A stretch of 64,000 bases of DNA, taken from NCBI GenBank assembly GCA_017548425.1, contig JAFZAB010000081.1, positions 1 through 64,000 of the forward strand, in the 5' to 3' direction. This document shows, piece after piece, positions 16,589 to 24,209 of this stretch (position 1 is the first letter of the stretch; each line of letters opens with the position of its first letter). The notes under the pieces were generated by a model. That model was not told where the DNA came from, made no database searches, and saw nothing but the letters and a program-made list of their open reading frames with translations. The DNA is from Victivallales bacterium. Its GTDB lineage: Bacteria > Verrucomicrobiota > Lentisphaeria > Oligosphaerales > Oligosphaeraceae. The translations under genes were made by a program, and so were the position numbers.

Positions 16589-18610
16589 ATGGCGATTATT
16601 TCGGCAATAGGAAGAAAATCGTGGAAGGTCCGCCTGCTGTTTCTGGTGATGTATCTGTTTCTCATCGCCGGCGGCGCGACGATGGTCTATCCATTTCTGC
16701 TGATGCTGTCGGGCAGCACGAAAAGCGCGATGGACATCCGCTATTTCGACGCCTTCCCGAAGTTCTGGCATGACGATGTCTGGATGTGCCGCAAGCATCT
16801 GGAAGGACTTTTCAATGAACGACTTCAGGATTTGAATGTGGCATATGATCTCGACGAGGCGTCGTTCGACAGTCTGGCCGACTACGGCGAGCCGAACGTA
16901 GCGCTTGCGCATGAATGGGAGACTTTTCTGAATGAGACGAAATTGCCGTCGTATTCGTTCGCGGCGGGATATTTGAGCACGCAGCTGTCGAAAACGATAC
17001 CGTCCGCGCAACGTGAATTCAAGCGTCGTATGCAGGAGAAATATGGTCGGAAGATAGAGGATGTGAATCGCAATTTGGGAACGGATTTTGCGGGATGGTA
17101 CAGCGTCTATATTGAAGTCCCGTGTATTTTGATGCGACGGGAAAAGCCTCAAGACACGCCATTTGCGAAGTTTCTGACGGATTTTCTGATTGAACAGCCA
17201 TATGGTCTGCGGTATTATTTTTCGCCGCAGGGCTTCTACAAGAAGCAGTTTTTGAAAACACAATACACGACCGTCCTTTCGCGGTACAACATGCGGCATC
17301 AGACGAACTATCGCACGTGGGGGCAGATCACGCTGCCACGGCGATGGCCGAAAGACGGCACGCCGCAGGAACAGGACGATTGGGAGAAATTCGTGCGTGC
17401 GACATTGGCCAGCCAATGGATTCGTGTCAACGGATTGGCGTTGGCGGAATATCATGACATGCTGAAAGCGAAGTATCTGGATATCAAGACGTTGAATCTG
17501 CGTTACGGTACGTCTTATTCGTCTTTTGACGACGTTCCTGTCTATGTGGGGAATGTTGAAAACGCGCGGCGGGAAATCGCCGCGCGGCCAGGCGGTTTGG
17601 CCGCTTTCAATCGCGATTGCGGAACGGCATATGCCTCCATCGATGCGGTGCCGTTTAGCGAAGTGCCTCCGTGCCTTGGACTTGTGGCATCAGACTGGGA
17701 TGCGTTCCTGACAGGCTACAAGGATCCGTTGGATGGCCGTTTGTATGCGGCGCCGCTTGAAAGTCTGGAGATTTACAGCGTGGAATTTCTCTTTCAAGAT
17801 TGGATGATGGCGCGGCATAAAAACATTGAGGCGATGAATGAAAAATTCGGAACGCATTGGGAGAAGACCGCAGACATCCGCATGCCGCAACGCGATTTGC
17901 ATCTGTCGTATTTTCAAAAACATCTGAAAGAACTGCGATGGGAATTCACGACACGCAACTACAAGGCGGTGGCTGAATACATGCTGTTCCATGGTCGCGG
18001 CATCTTCAATACAATACTCTATTGCGCATTGGCGATTGCGACGGCTCTCTTGGTCAATCCGCTGGCGGCGTATGCGATGAGCCGCTTCCGCATGCCGTCG
18101 TCATACAAGATTCTGCTGTTTTTGATGTGCACGATGACGTTTCCGCCGATGGTGACGGCAATTCCAAGCTTTATCATGTTGCGGCAGTTCAACTTACTGA
18201 ACACGTTTGCAGCGCTGATTCTGCCAGGCATGGCGAACGGCTATTCGATTTTCCTGCTGAAAGGCTTCTTTGATTCGTTACCGCAGGAACTGTACGAAAG
18301 CGCACAGTTGGACGGCGCGAACGAATGGGTGCTTTTCTGGCAGATCACGATGGGGCTTTCCAAGCCGATTCTGGCCGTCGTCGCGTTGAACGCATTCACG
18401 GCGGCATATTCGAATTTCATGTTCGCGTTCGTCGTCTGCCAAGATCGACGGATGTGGACGATGATGGTGTGGCTGTACGAACTACAGCAGCAGAGCGGAC
18501 AGGCCGTCATGTACGCGTCGTTGGTAATCGCCGCGATACCGACGTTTTTGATATTCCTGTTCTGCCAGAATATCATCATGCGCGGTATCGTCGTGCCGTC
18601 TGAAAAATGA
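16589..18610 (+). CDS. MalG-type ABC permease with giant periplasmic insertion
   Basis: A 673-residue permease, roughly 2.4 times the usual MalG length of about 280. TM1 is at about residues 14-36. The other helices begin near 455 and contain the EAA loop ELYESAQLDGANEWVLFWQI (about 569-588), the ATPase docking site. The roughly 415 residues between them should be periplasmic and are not a standard permease domain. They contain about five copies of a unit resembling KYG-I--LN--YGT-Y-S---VP, for example LNLRYGTSYSSFDDVPV, FNRDCGTAYASIDAVPF and MNEKFGTHWEKTADIRMP. This unit resembles a segment common in GH42-like beta-galactosidases. It is the partner of the upstream binding-protein/permease fusion. 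Confidence 0.85.
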   Translation: MAIISAIGRKSWKVRLLFLVMYLFLIAGGATMVYPFLLMLSGSTKSAMDIRYFDAFPKFWHDDVWMCRKHLEGLFNERLQDLNVAYDLDEASFDSLADYGEPNVALAHEWETFLNETKLPSYSFAAGYLSTQLSKTIPSAQREFKRRMQEKYGRKIEDVNRNLGTDFAGWYSVYIEVPCILMRREKPQDTPFAKFLTDFLIEQPYGLRYYFSPQGFYKKQFLKTQYTTVLSRYNMRHQTNYRTWGQITLPRRWPKDGTPQEQDDWEKFVRATLASQWIRVNGLALAEYHDMLKAKYLDIKTLNLRYGTSYSSFDDVPVYVGNVENARREIAARPGGLAAFNRDCGTAYASIDAVPFSEVPPCLGLVASDWDAFLTGYKDPLDGRLYAAPLESLEIYSVEFLFQDWMMARHKNIEAMNEKFGTHWEKTADIRMPQRDLHLSYFQKHLKELRWEFTTRNYKAVAEYMLFHGRGIFNTILYCALAIATALLVNPLAAYAMSRFRMPSSYKILLFLMCTMTFPPMVTAIPSFIMLRQFNLLNTFAALILPGMANGYSIFLLKGFFDSLPQELYESAQLDGANEWVLFWQITMGLSKPILAVVALNAFTAAYSNFMFAFVVCQDRRMWTMMVWLYELQQQSGQAVMYASLVIAAIPTFLIFLFCQNIIMRGIVVPSEK

Positions 18611-18620
18611 TGGATTTAGA

Positions 18621-18642
18621 ACCACGAATGGACACGAATGGA
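18621..18642 (+). repeat. CACGAATGGA decamer repeat, module A
   Basis: Two tandem copies of a 10-bp unit (ACCACGAATG, GACACGAATG) beginning 11 bp after the permease stop. The same unit recurs at 29329-29360 and, as a variant, in the 5' part of the glgA gene near 47770-47800. A related form (CACAGATTAC) is at 42218-42255. Confidence 0.75.
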
Positions 18643-18690
18643 TCTGGAACGGTCAAGGCCGCAACCAATACATTATCATGTCGATCTTGC

Positions 18691-18874
18691 GTCTGACCGT
18701 CTGACGTCTTTTGCCACGTCTCACGTCTCACGCCTCGCGTCAAAACGCGTGATGGCGAGGCCATCGCGCACCTCCATTGGAAAGGGGAAAAGCAATCAGG
18801 ATTGCTTTTGGGGAAGGGCGTGAGACGAGAGACGAGAGACGTGATGAGACGGGAGACAACGAGACCAGAAGAGA
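18691..18874. repeat. Inverted heptad arrays (GTCTCAC / GAGACGA), module E
   Basis: The left part (18691-18740) contains GTCTGAC-type units, then ACGTCTC-ACGTCTC-ACGCCTC-GCGTC in 7-bp steps. The right part (18818-18874) contains the complementary GAGACGA, GAGACGA, GAGACGT series. Between the arms lie two smaller hairpins, GATGGCgagGCCATC and AAAAGCAATcaggATTGCTTTT. The whole element is a nested stem between the transporter and the next gene. It accounts for much of the 438-bp gap 18611-19048; the remaining part (18900-18970) is a GC-rich CGGCGG segment of the same class as those at 29427 and 42256. Confidence 0.8.
18788..18809 (+). terminator. Perfect 9-bp hairpin downstream of the ABC permease
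   Basis: AAAAGCAAT (18788-18796), a CAGG loop, and ATTGCTTTT (18801-18809) form a perfect stem whose 3' arm ends in four T residues, flanked by GGGG on both sides. It could terminate the transporter transcript, though the T-run is inside the stem. It also lies at the centre of the inverted heptad element. Confidence 0.45.
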
Positions 18875-18987
18875 TAAAAAACTTTTTTATCTTTTAAACT
18901 CCTCGAAAGCGGCTTGGCTTCCGGCGGTTACGGCGGTCTGAATCCGCTTCGCGGGAGAGGGCTTCGTGAAAAAACAAGAAGATGAAC

Positions 18988-18997
18988 TATAGTAGTA
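18988..18997 (+). promoter_or_regulatory. Putative -10 box TATAGTAGTA
   Basis: TATAGTAGTA lies 51 bp upstream of the next ATG. The TATAGT hexamer matches the one in the ssb promoter, and RGTA-type bases follow as in copies at 33015, 43535 and 63014. A CGTGAA at -35 with 17-bp spacing is only a weak match, so this is tentative. Confidence 0.35.
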
Positions 18998-19048
18998 CAA
19001 AAATTAGAAGAAAGTTAAATATTTTTGAGATGCTTTGGATGTGAGAAT

Positions 19049-21076
19049 ATGTTGAAAATAAAGATATTAGGTCTGGTGATGCTGCTTGCGGTGGTAGCGG
19101 CGGCACAACAACGCGAAATGTGGCATCATGCGACATCCAACTATCGCGCCGTCTATGACATCACGTCGAGGCCGAGCCATGCGAAGGGCGGTCTGTTGCT
19201 CAACGTGCCCGTTTGCGGCATCGGCATGGCGGAAGGGGAAGATGTCTATTGCTTTGACGAACGCGGCCGCCAATTGTCGCGTATGTCGTTGGGCGCCAGT
19301 ACAGAAAACTGCGCATTGGTTTTGACACAGGCTCCAGATGACGCGAAGCGGATTTACGCGTATTTCGGCTCGAAGATTCCCGCTCCTGTGAAGGAAGGGC
19401 TTGTTGCGCCGTTGATTTGCGAAGTGCGGACGCTGCCCGAAGGTCCGGCGAAAAATTGGCCGCAAGTCGAGGAATTGTTGAAAAAGTCAAAAGTGCTTGG
19501 ACGCGTGTCAGTTGACGCTGTGAAGCAGGCCTTCAATCCCGTTGATTCGCGAACGCGTTGCATAATGGTTTTCACTGGCATGTACGATGCGCGGAAGGCG
19601 AAGCGTTTCTTTCCTTATATAACGGTGAACGGCGCGGGATATCTGTTTTTGGACGGCAAGCTTGTCCATGACTTGAGCGGTTCGCACCATCATAGCGAGA
19701 CGAGCAGCGGACAGCAGCGAAAAGACACGGATTTCACGGCTGGATTGCATGAAGTGAAAATCGTTGGTTTGCGGTTGGATGAACGCGGCTTCATCGGTTT
19801 GGGCGAGGCGCATGTGCAGAACGGAAAAGTCACGGCGAACAGCTACATTTCCGGAGCGGATTTTGTGACGGCCGGCAAGACGGAATTGAAGCTTGTGGAA
19901 GGCAAGTCGAAGACGTCGTCGAATCCCGTCTTCTGGTATAAAATCATATCCTACATGGCTGTGGGGGAAGATTTTATGAATGAAGTTGAATTGGGCACGT
20001 ACAGCGAACAGGAGGCTGTATGGAAATTCGGCGACGGCTTGACGTTGCAGGGGGCGAAAGTCAAGCGAATCATCTGCGGCATGGACGCCATGAAAGTGAA
20101 GGTGACCGTCAAGAAAGCGACGGCGGCCGGACGAATCCAATTCTCTGAAAACGCTCCTGAGACAACTCGTAACGTTGGAAACAACAAGGACTTCGACTAT
20201 GTCGCCAAACTATTGGAAAAACAGGATTTCAGCAGTTTGACGGATTGGAAGGCGCTTGCGTTGCAGTTGCAATTTTTCAAGCATCGTGACTTCCATCCCA
20301 TGCAAGTAACGGTGGGTGAGACAATTATGGCGTTGAAGGATGTTCCGGGAGATGTCCGCATGGACGCCATGGTCTGCGTGGCGCGAGCGGGCGGTGCGCA
20401 TGCGGAGGACAAGGCGCAGGCCGCTTTTGAGAAAATCTTAAAGCGGAATCTGGACAAGAATGAACGTGAACAGTATTTGGGCGAGGCAATCGAATTCGCC
20501 GTCTATGGGAAGCGCGATTTTGAGTTGGCGCGTCAATGGCTGGACAAATATTGCAATCCGTTGAAGAAAAGTTCCAAGATCGTGGAAGCCATGATGATGG
20601 ATATCGAACTCCAGACGGGAAACAGGGAAAAGGCATTGGAATTGTTTACGGACATGTTGGAGGGCAAACGGCTTGGGGCGACTCAACGGGAGGCGGCTGT
20701 CCATGGTGTGTCGTTGCATGAAGAAGCGATGCGAGCGATTTTGGACAATCGCCTTCTGGAGGCCCGTGAAAAACTATGCCAATGGTCGAAAGAAGCCCCG
20801 ATGGATCGTGGCAATGGAAGTTTTAACTTGGTGCGGTCACGGTACTTCCGCCGTCGTGGCTGGTTAGCTGGCGCATTGGGTGAATTGGATGGCGCGATAT
20901 TGATGGATCCGTTGCTGCCGAATCTGCCGGACGTCGAATTTGAAAAGGCGCAAATCTATGAATCGATGAAGAATCGAGAGAAGGCGATGGAGCTTTACAG
21001 GAAGATAAAGGACGAATATCCAAACCATGTCGCCGCGCCATGGGCGCGCGAAGGGCTGATTCGTCTGAGGCAATAA
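19049..21076 (+). CDS. Exported protein with carbohydrate-binding-like and TPR-like regions
   Basis: A 675-residue exported protein. The start at 19049 gives a clean signal peptide (MLKIKILGLVMLLAVVAAAQ); an upstream in-frame ATG at 19025 would only add eight residues. The first half is beta-rich and includes a lectin- or PA14-like segment (YLFLDGKLVHDLSG, then GLHEVKIVGLRLDERG, about 205-260). The second half is alpha-helical with TPR-like units: ARQWLDKYC, NREKALELFTDML and finally YESMKNREKAMELYRKIKDEYP. It may be a periplasmic scaffold that binds glycans and partners, but this is inferred from fold appearance only. The previous gene is the ABC permease, the next another exported protein. 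Confidence 0.7.
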   Translation: MLKIKILGLVMLLAVVAAAQQREMWHHATSNYRAVYDITSRPSHAKGGLLLNVPVCGIGMAEGEDVYCFDERGRQLSRMSLGASTENCALVLTQAPDDAKRIYAYFGSKIPAPVKEGLVAPLICEVRTLPEGPAKNWPQVEELLKKSKVLGRVSVDAVKQAFNPVDSRTRCIMVFTGMYDARKAKRFFPYITVNGAGYLFLDGKLVHDLSGSHHHSETSSGQQRKDTDFTAGLHEVKIVGLRLDERGFIGLGEAHVQNGKVTANSYISGADFVTAGKTELKLVEGKSKTSSNPVFWYKIISYMAVGEDFMNEVELGTYSEQEAVWKFGDGLTLQGAKVKRIICGMDAMKVKVTVKKATAAGRIQFSENAPETTRNVGNNKDFDYVAKLLEKQDFSSLTDWKALALQLQFFKHRDFHPMQVTVGETIMALKDVPGDVRMDAMVCVARAGGAHAEDKAQAAFEKILKRNLDKNEREQYLGEAIEFAVYGKRDFELARQWLDKYCNPLKKSSKIVEAMMMDIELQTGNREKALELFTDMLEGKRLGATQREAAVHGVSLHEEAMRAILDNRLLEAREKLCQWSKEAPMDRGNGSFNLVRSRYFRRRGWLAGALGELDGAILMDPLLPNLPDVEFEKAQIYESMKNREKAMELYRKIKDEYPNHVAAPWAREGLIRLRQ

Positions 21077-21105
21077 TGAAATAAAAACAGTTGAAAACCT
21101 TGTCA

Positions 21106-21150
21106 GCCTCGAAGAGGCGTGATTTGAGTAACCCCAGGTGAAGCCTGGGG
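21106..21150 (+). repeat. Double hairpin (GCCTC..GAGGC and CCCCAGG..CCTGGGG)
   Basis: GCCTCgaaGAGGC (21106-21118) is followed by a perfect 7-bp stem CCCCAGGtgaagCCTGGGG (21132-21150). The second stem ends 3 bp before the TAAGGA ribosome-binding site of the gene at 21165. The pair looks like a REP-type intergenic element; its position could also affect translation of the downstream gene. Confidence 0.65.
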
Positions 21151-21164
21151 ATAAGGAATAACCA

Positions 21165-21986
21165 ATGAAAAAGTTGCTGATAAAATGGTTGGCTTGCGTT
21201 CTAGTGTGCTGCGGCGGAATGGCTTGGTGCGGCGGAAGCGTCGTGCCCGTCGGCGGTTATCTCTATGCGAACGAAAACAAGGTGGATGACGCGAAAGGCT
21301 CGTTGGAAGTACATTTCACGACGCCGTCGCCCAAACGGATGGTCGTCGCGTTGGGGCGGAAATACCGCAAGACGCGGACAAGCCGCGACGGCACGACGGA
21401 AGATCAGCGGGAGAATTTCAAACCGCGGCTGGCGAAAATGTCGCAAAACGGGACAGTTGCGTTCTTTGCGAAATTGCCGCCGGATTACTATGATCTTGTT
21501 GTCATTGAGTCTGATGAGATGATGCTGTATGAAGGCCTGCTTCTCCATGACGAGTATTCTGAGGAAGAGAAGCTTCCTGCGGAGAAACTGAAGGAGTTCA
21601 CGGCGCAGATTGGAAAAAGCCTCGGCATTGGCCATGGGCTGATCGGCCGCTGGGAGCAGTTCTTCGACGAGAAGCGGATCGAGCGTGTGGAGATGGCTGG
21701 GCGGCAGGCCGGCGTGTTTTTGCAGCAGATGCGGCTAGGTGTGGCGTTGGCCGAAAGTGGCGCAAAACTGAATGGATGCATTCATAGCATCGACATCGTG
21801 TGGGTGGAGCAGACGACGGACGCGGAGAATACATGGCAGGTCATCACGCGCCAGCAACTATACCGCGACGAAATCGTTTCGCGCAACTTTTTTACCTACA
21901 GACATGTAGAGGCGTTGCACGGCATCCGCGTCGGGACGCGCGCGAAAGTGCTGCATGAACCAATTGCCTTGCCGAAAGCGGATTAG
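21165..21986 (+). CDS. Exported hypothetical protein
   Basis: A 273-residue protein of unknown function with a signal peptide (MKKLLIKWLACVLVCCGGMAWCGG). A CGG after the hydrophobic stretch leaves a lipoprotein possible but without a clear lipobox. The mature part starts with a beta-rich domain (GSLEVHFTTPSPKRMVVALGRKY). A helical central region (about 120-200) precedes a C-terminal part containing GCIHSIDIVWVEQTTDAENTW and an ITRQQLYRDEIVSRNFFTYRHVEALHGIRV strand pair. TAAGGA is the ribosome-binding site. It follows the carbohydrate-locus protein at 19049 by 88 bp and may be co-expressed with it. Confidence 0.65.
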   Translation: MKKLLIKWLACVLVCCGGMAWCGGSVVPVGGYLYANENKVDDAKGSLEVHFTTPSPKRMVVALGRKYRKTRTSRDGTTEDQRENFKPRLAKMSQNGTVAFFAKLPPDYYDLVVIESDEMMLYEGLLLHDEYSEEEKLPAEKLKEFTAQIGKSLGIGHGLIGRWEQFFDEKRIERVEMAGRQAGVFLQQMRLGVALAESGAKLNGCIHSIDIVWVEQTTDAENTWQVITRQQLYRDEIVSRNFFTYRHVEALHGIRVGTRAKVLHEPIALPKAD

Positions 21987-21992
21987 GAAAGA

Positions 21993-23213
21993 TTACTTCT
22001 TCTTCTCCGTCACCCACTTCATGATGTTCTCCAGCAAGGCGTTACGGGCGGCGCTTGTTTCGCAGCCAAGAAGGACGACGACGAATTCGCCCGCTTCGTT
22101 TTCCGCATGGGTGACGACACAGCAGCCTGAACGGCGGATATAACCGGTTTTGATACCATCAACGCCGTATTTCCCAAGAAGCGGCGTATGGCCGTGGAAA
22201 GACGTCGGTTTTTCAACGCCCGTGGTCAGCGGAATGACAGGCGTCTTGACCCATTGGCGTGCTAAATCATGTTTCCACAGCTCTTTAGCGAGTTTGACAA
22301 GATCGCGCGGCGTGGAGACATTGTCCTTTTCCGGCGTTTCGCCCGGCAATCCATGCGCATTGAAATATTTGGTATTTTTCATGTGCAGGGCCTTCGCCTT
22401 GGCGTTGGCTTTCTTGGCGAAGCCTTCTATCGTGCCGCCGCCGATGAATTCGCCTGCACAGGTCGCGCAGTCGTTGCAGCTGACAATGATCATGACGCTG
22501 AGCAGTTCGCCGAGTTTGATTTCCTTTCCGGCGATGAGGCAGGCTTTCGTCGGCCATTCGTCCGCGGCGGCTTTGCTGATGGGAACCATCGTGTCCAACG
22601 TGATCTTGGGATTTGATTCAAGTTGCTCTAACGCAAGAAGTAGCGTCATCATCTTCGTGACGGATGCGATCGGCACGGGCTTGGCTTCATTCTGCCCCCA
22701 AAGTTCTTTCTTCCGTTTCACGTCATAGACGAGCACGCTGTAGTTGGGCTTGACGCCTTCGAACGGCGCCTTTTTCACGGTTGGCGCGGGGCCGGCCTTG
22801 ATGTAATCGCCATGGACGAAAATTTTCAGCCCTTTGGGATTCGTGACGGCGATTTTGCTCCAGTCGCCTTCGCGGCCAAGAACTTTGACGACAAGATGTT
22901 TTTTGAGAATACCCATGGCGGTCGCTTTTTCTGAAGGCTCATTACGAAATTCCGTGTTCATGAGTATCCTGCTGCCTTTCAGCGATTTGGTGATGACATA
23001 GCCTTCGACGACGGCTTTCGGATTGATTTGATACCATTGGCCGGACGTGCCGACGATGGAGACGGAGGCTCCAGGCGGCAGCACGCCGATGACGGGATGG
23101 TTGACGCCAGGCCCGAGACGCATATTGAGATCATCCGTGACAGTGCCTTCCTTGGCAATGAGAACGGCGCAGGATGAAAGCATTAGAAACAGAATGGACA
23201 GACGGTGTGACAT
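21993..23213 (-). CDS. D-alanyl-D-alanine carboxypeptidase with SH3-like domains
   Basis: A penicillin-binding-protein-5-type (S11 family) enzyme that trims the terminal D-Ala from peptidoglycan peptides in the periplasm. After a signal peptide (MSHRLSILFLMLSSCAVLIA) two SH3-like repeats span about residues 25-145 (LNMRLGPGVNHPVIGVLPPG and a second, RNEPSEKATAMGILKKH). The transpeptidase-like domain shows SVTK (Ser-x-x-Lys, about residue 187), SCND (Ser-x-Asn) and IKTGY (Lys-Thr-Gly). The C-terminal amphipathic anchor of PBP5 is not obvious. The start at 23213 is preferred over an upstream ATG because AAGGAA lies 7 bp before it. It is convergent with the exported gene ending 7 bp away. Confidence 0.92.
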   Translation of the reverse strand: MSHRLSILFLMLSSCAVLIAKEGTVTDDLNMRLGPGVNHPVIGVLPPGASVSIVGTSGQWYQINPKAVVEGYVITKSLKGSRILMNTEFRNEPSEKATAMGILKKHLVVKVLGREGDWSKIAVTNPKGLKIFVHGDYIKAGPAPTVKKAPFEGVKPNYSVLVYDVKRKKELWGQNEAKPVPIASVTKMMTLLLALEQLESNPKITLDTMVPISKAAADEWPTKACLIAGKEIKLGELLSVMIIVSCNDCATCAGEFIGGGTIEGFAKKANAKAKALHMKNTKYFNAHGLPGETPEKDNVSTPRDLVKLAKELWKHDLARQWVKTPVIPLTTGVEKPTSFHGHTPLLGKYGVDGIKTGYIRRSGCCVVTHAENEAGEFVVVLLGCETSAARNALLENIMKWVTEKKK

Positions 23214-23371
23214 ATAAGGTTCCTTTTGTTGGTTAAAAGTATTCATACAATGTAATTCAAGATGATGGAAAAACAAGAATCATGGCTGACGTGGACATTC
23301 AGGTTCTGTTTATTATATTATTATAGGATGATTTTCAACGCGCCCAAAGCGCATTCAAGAAGGAAATGACG

Positions 23372-24028
23372 ATGATGATTCAAGCGGCTATCGATACATC
23401 ACTGACCTGTGTTTTCGCCGTGGCGGATGGCGAACGGATTCTGTTCAAGGGAAGTCTGGATTCGGCCAGTCGCGATAACGACCAAAAACTGCCGCCGTGG
23501 ATTCTGGAGAAACTGTCGGAATGTGGCTTGAAATTGCAGAATATCCATCGTTGGACGGTCGGCATCGGCCCTGGCAGTTTCGCAGGCCTTCGCTCTGGAA
23601 TCGCCTTTATTAAAGGGATTTGCGCCGTGACGGGTGCGGAACTTTGTGGTGTTCCATCCGCTGTGGCGACGGCCGCCGCCGCCCAGGGTGTTGCCGCCGA
23701 TGCGCGGATTGGTGTTTTGATGGATGGTCGTTGCGGACAAGTCATTTTCGCACCAATTCGTAATATGAAACTTGATGGCGAACCCGTCGCATTGGATCCG
23801 GAACAGCTTCTCGACGGCGAAAATGCCTGTGATGCATGGATTACGCCGCAGGCGGATTTGCTTCCGCCGTTGCCGGAAGCTGTGCAGAGCCGCCTGCAGA
23901 TTGTGACGCAGTTGGATCCAACTGTATTTTTGCGCGATGACGTTACGAAATCGCCGTCCTGCGAACCGCTTTACGTCCGTCAGGCCGTGTTCGTTAAACC
24001 AAAGGAAGTGAAGACGTTGCAGGTGTGA
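23372..24028 (+). CDS. tsaB: tRNA threonylcarbamoyladenosine biosynthesis protein TsaB
   Basis: TsaB is the dimerisation partner and activator of TsaD in making N6-threonylcarbamoyladenosine at position 37 of ANN-decoding tRNAs. The 218-residue length fits. The N-terminal ASKHA fold shows AIDTSLTCVFAVADG, and the family signature GIGPGSFAGLRSGIAFIKGI lies near residues 64-83. TsaB lacks the metal site of TsaD, as here. Three ATG codons lie in frame; the one at 23366 is too close to AAGGA, so 23372 or 23375 is the likely start. No tsaD, tsaE or rimI gene is adjacent. Confidence 0.93.
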   Translation: MMIQAAIDTSLTCVFAVADGERILFKGSLDSASRDNDQKLPPWILEKLSECGLKLQNIHRWTVGIGPGSFAGLRSGIAFIKGICAVTGAELCGVPSAVATAAAAQGVAADARIGVLMDGRCGQVIFAPIRNMKLDGEPVALDPEQLLDGENACDAWITPQADLLPPLPEAVQSRLQIVTQLDPTVFLRDDVTKSPSCEPLYVRQAVFVKPKEVKTLQV

Positions 24029-24130
24029 TGGAGAGAGAGAGGAGGGAGTGTCCCGTAGATACGCGTTGAAGAATTTTCCTCTGAAGCTCCATTCCATTTA
24101 AAAAAACATGTTGTGGGAAAAATTGTTAAG

Positions 24131-24187
24131 AATTAAATATATGGGAAATATTGGTAATTTATTAAATATCCTGTATATTTAATAAAT
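24131..24187 (+). repeat. Left direct repeat bordering the AbiE-like cassette
   Basis: A 57-bp AT-rich segment that aligns without gaps to 26087-26143 on the other side of the two-gene cassette, with about 42 of 57 bases equal by hand count. The outer blocks are best conserved: AATTAAA-ATATGGGAA at the left and CCTGTATATTTAATA at the right. The repeat ends just before the abiEi-like ribosome-binding site. Confidence 0.7.
24157..24187 (+). promoter_or_regulatory. Perfect 13-bp inverted repeat, probable operator
   Basis: ATTTATTAAATAT (24157-24169) and ATATTTAATAAAT (24175-24187) are exact reverse complements separated by CCTGT. The dyad lies 22 bp upstream of the antitoxin ATG. AbiEi antitoxins are known to repress their own promoters by binding inverted repeats, so this is the natural operator candidate. 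The downstream copy of the direct repeat keeps only the right half of the dyad. Confidence 0.6.
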
Positions 24188-24209
24188 ATCTTTAAAAAGG
24201 AGTGGAATC

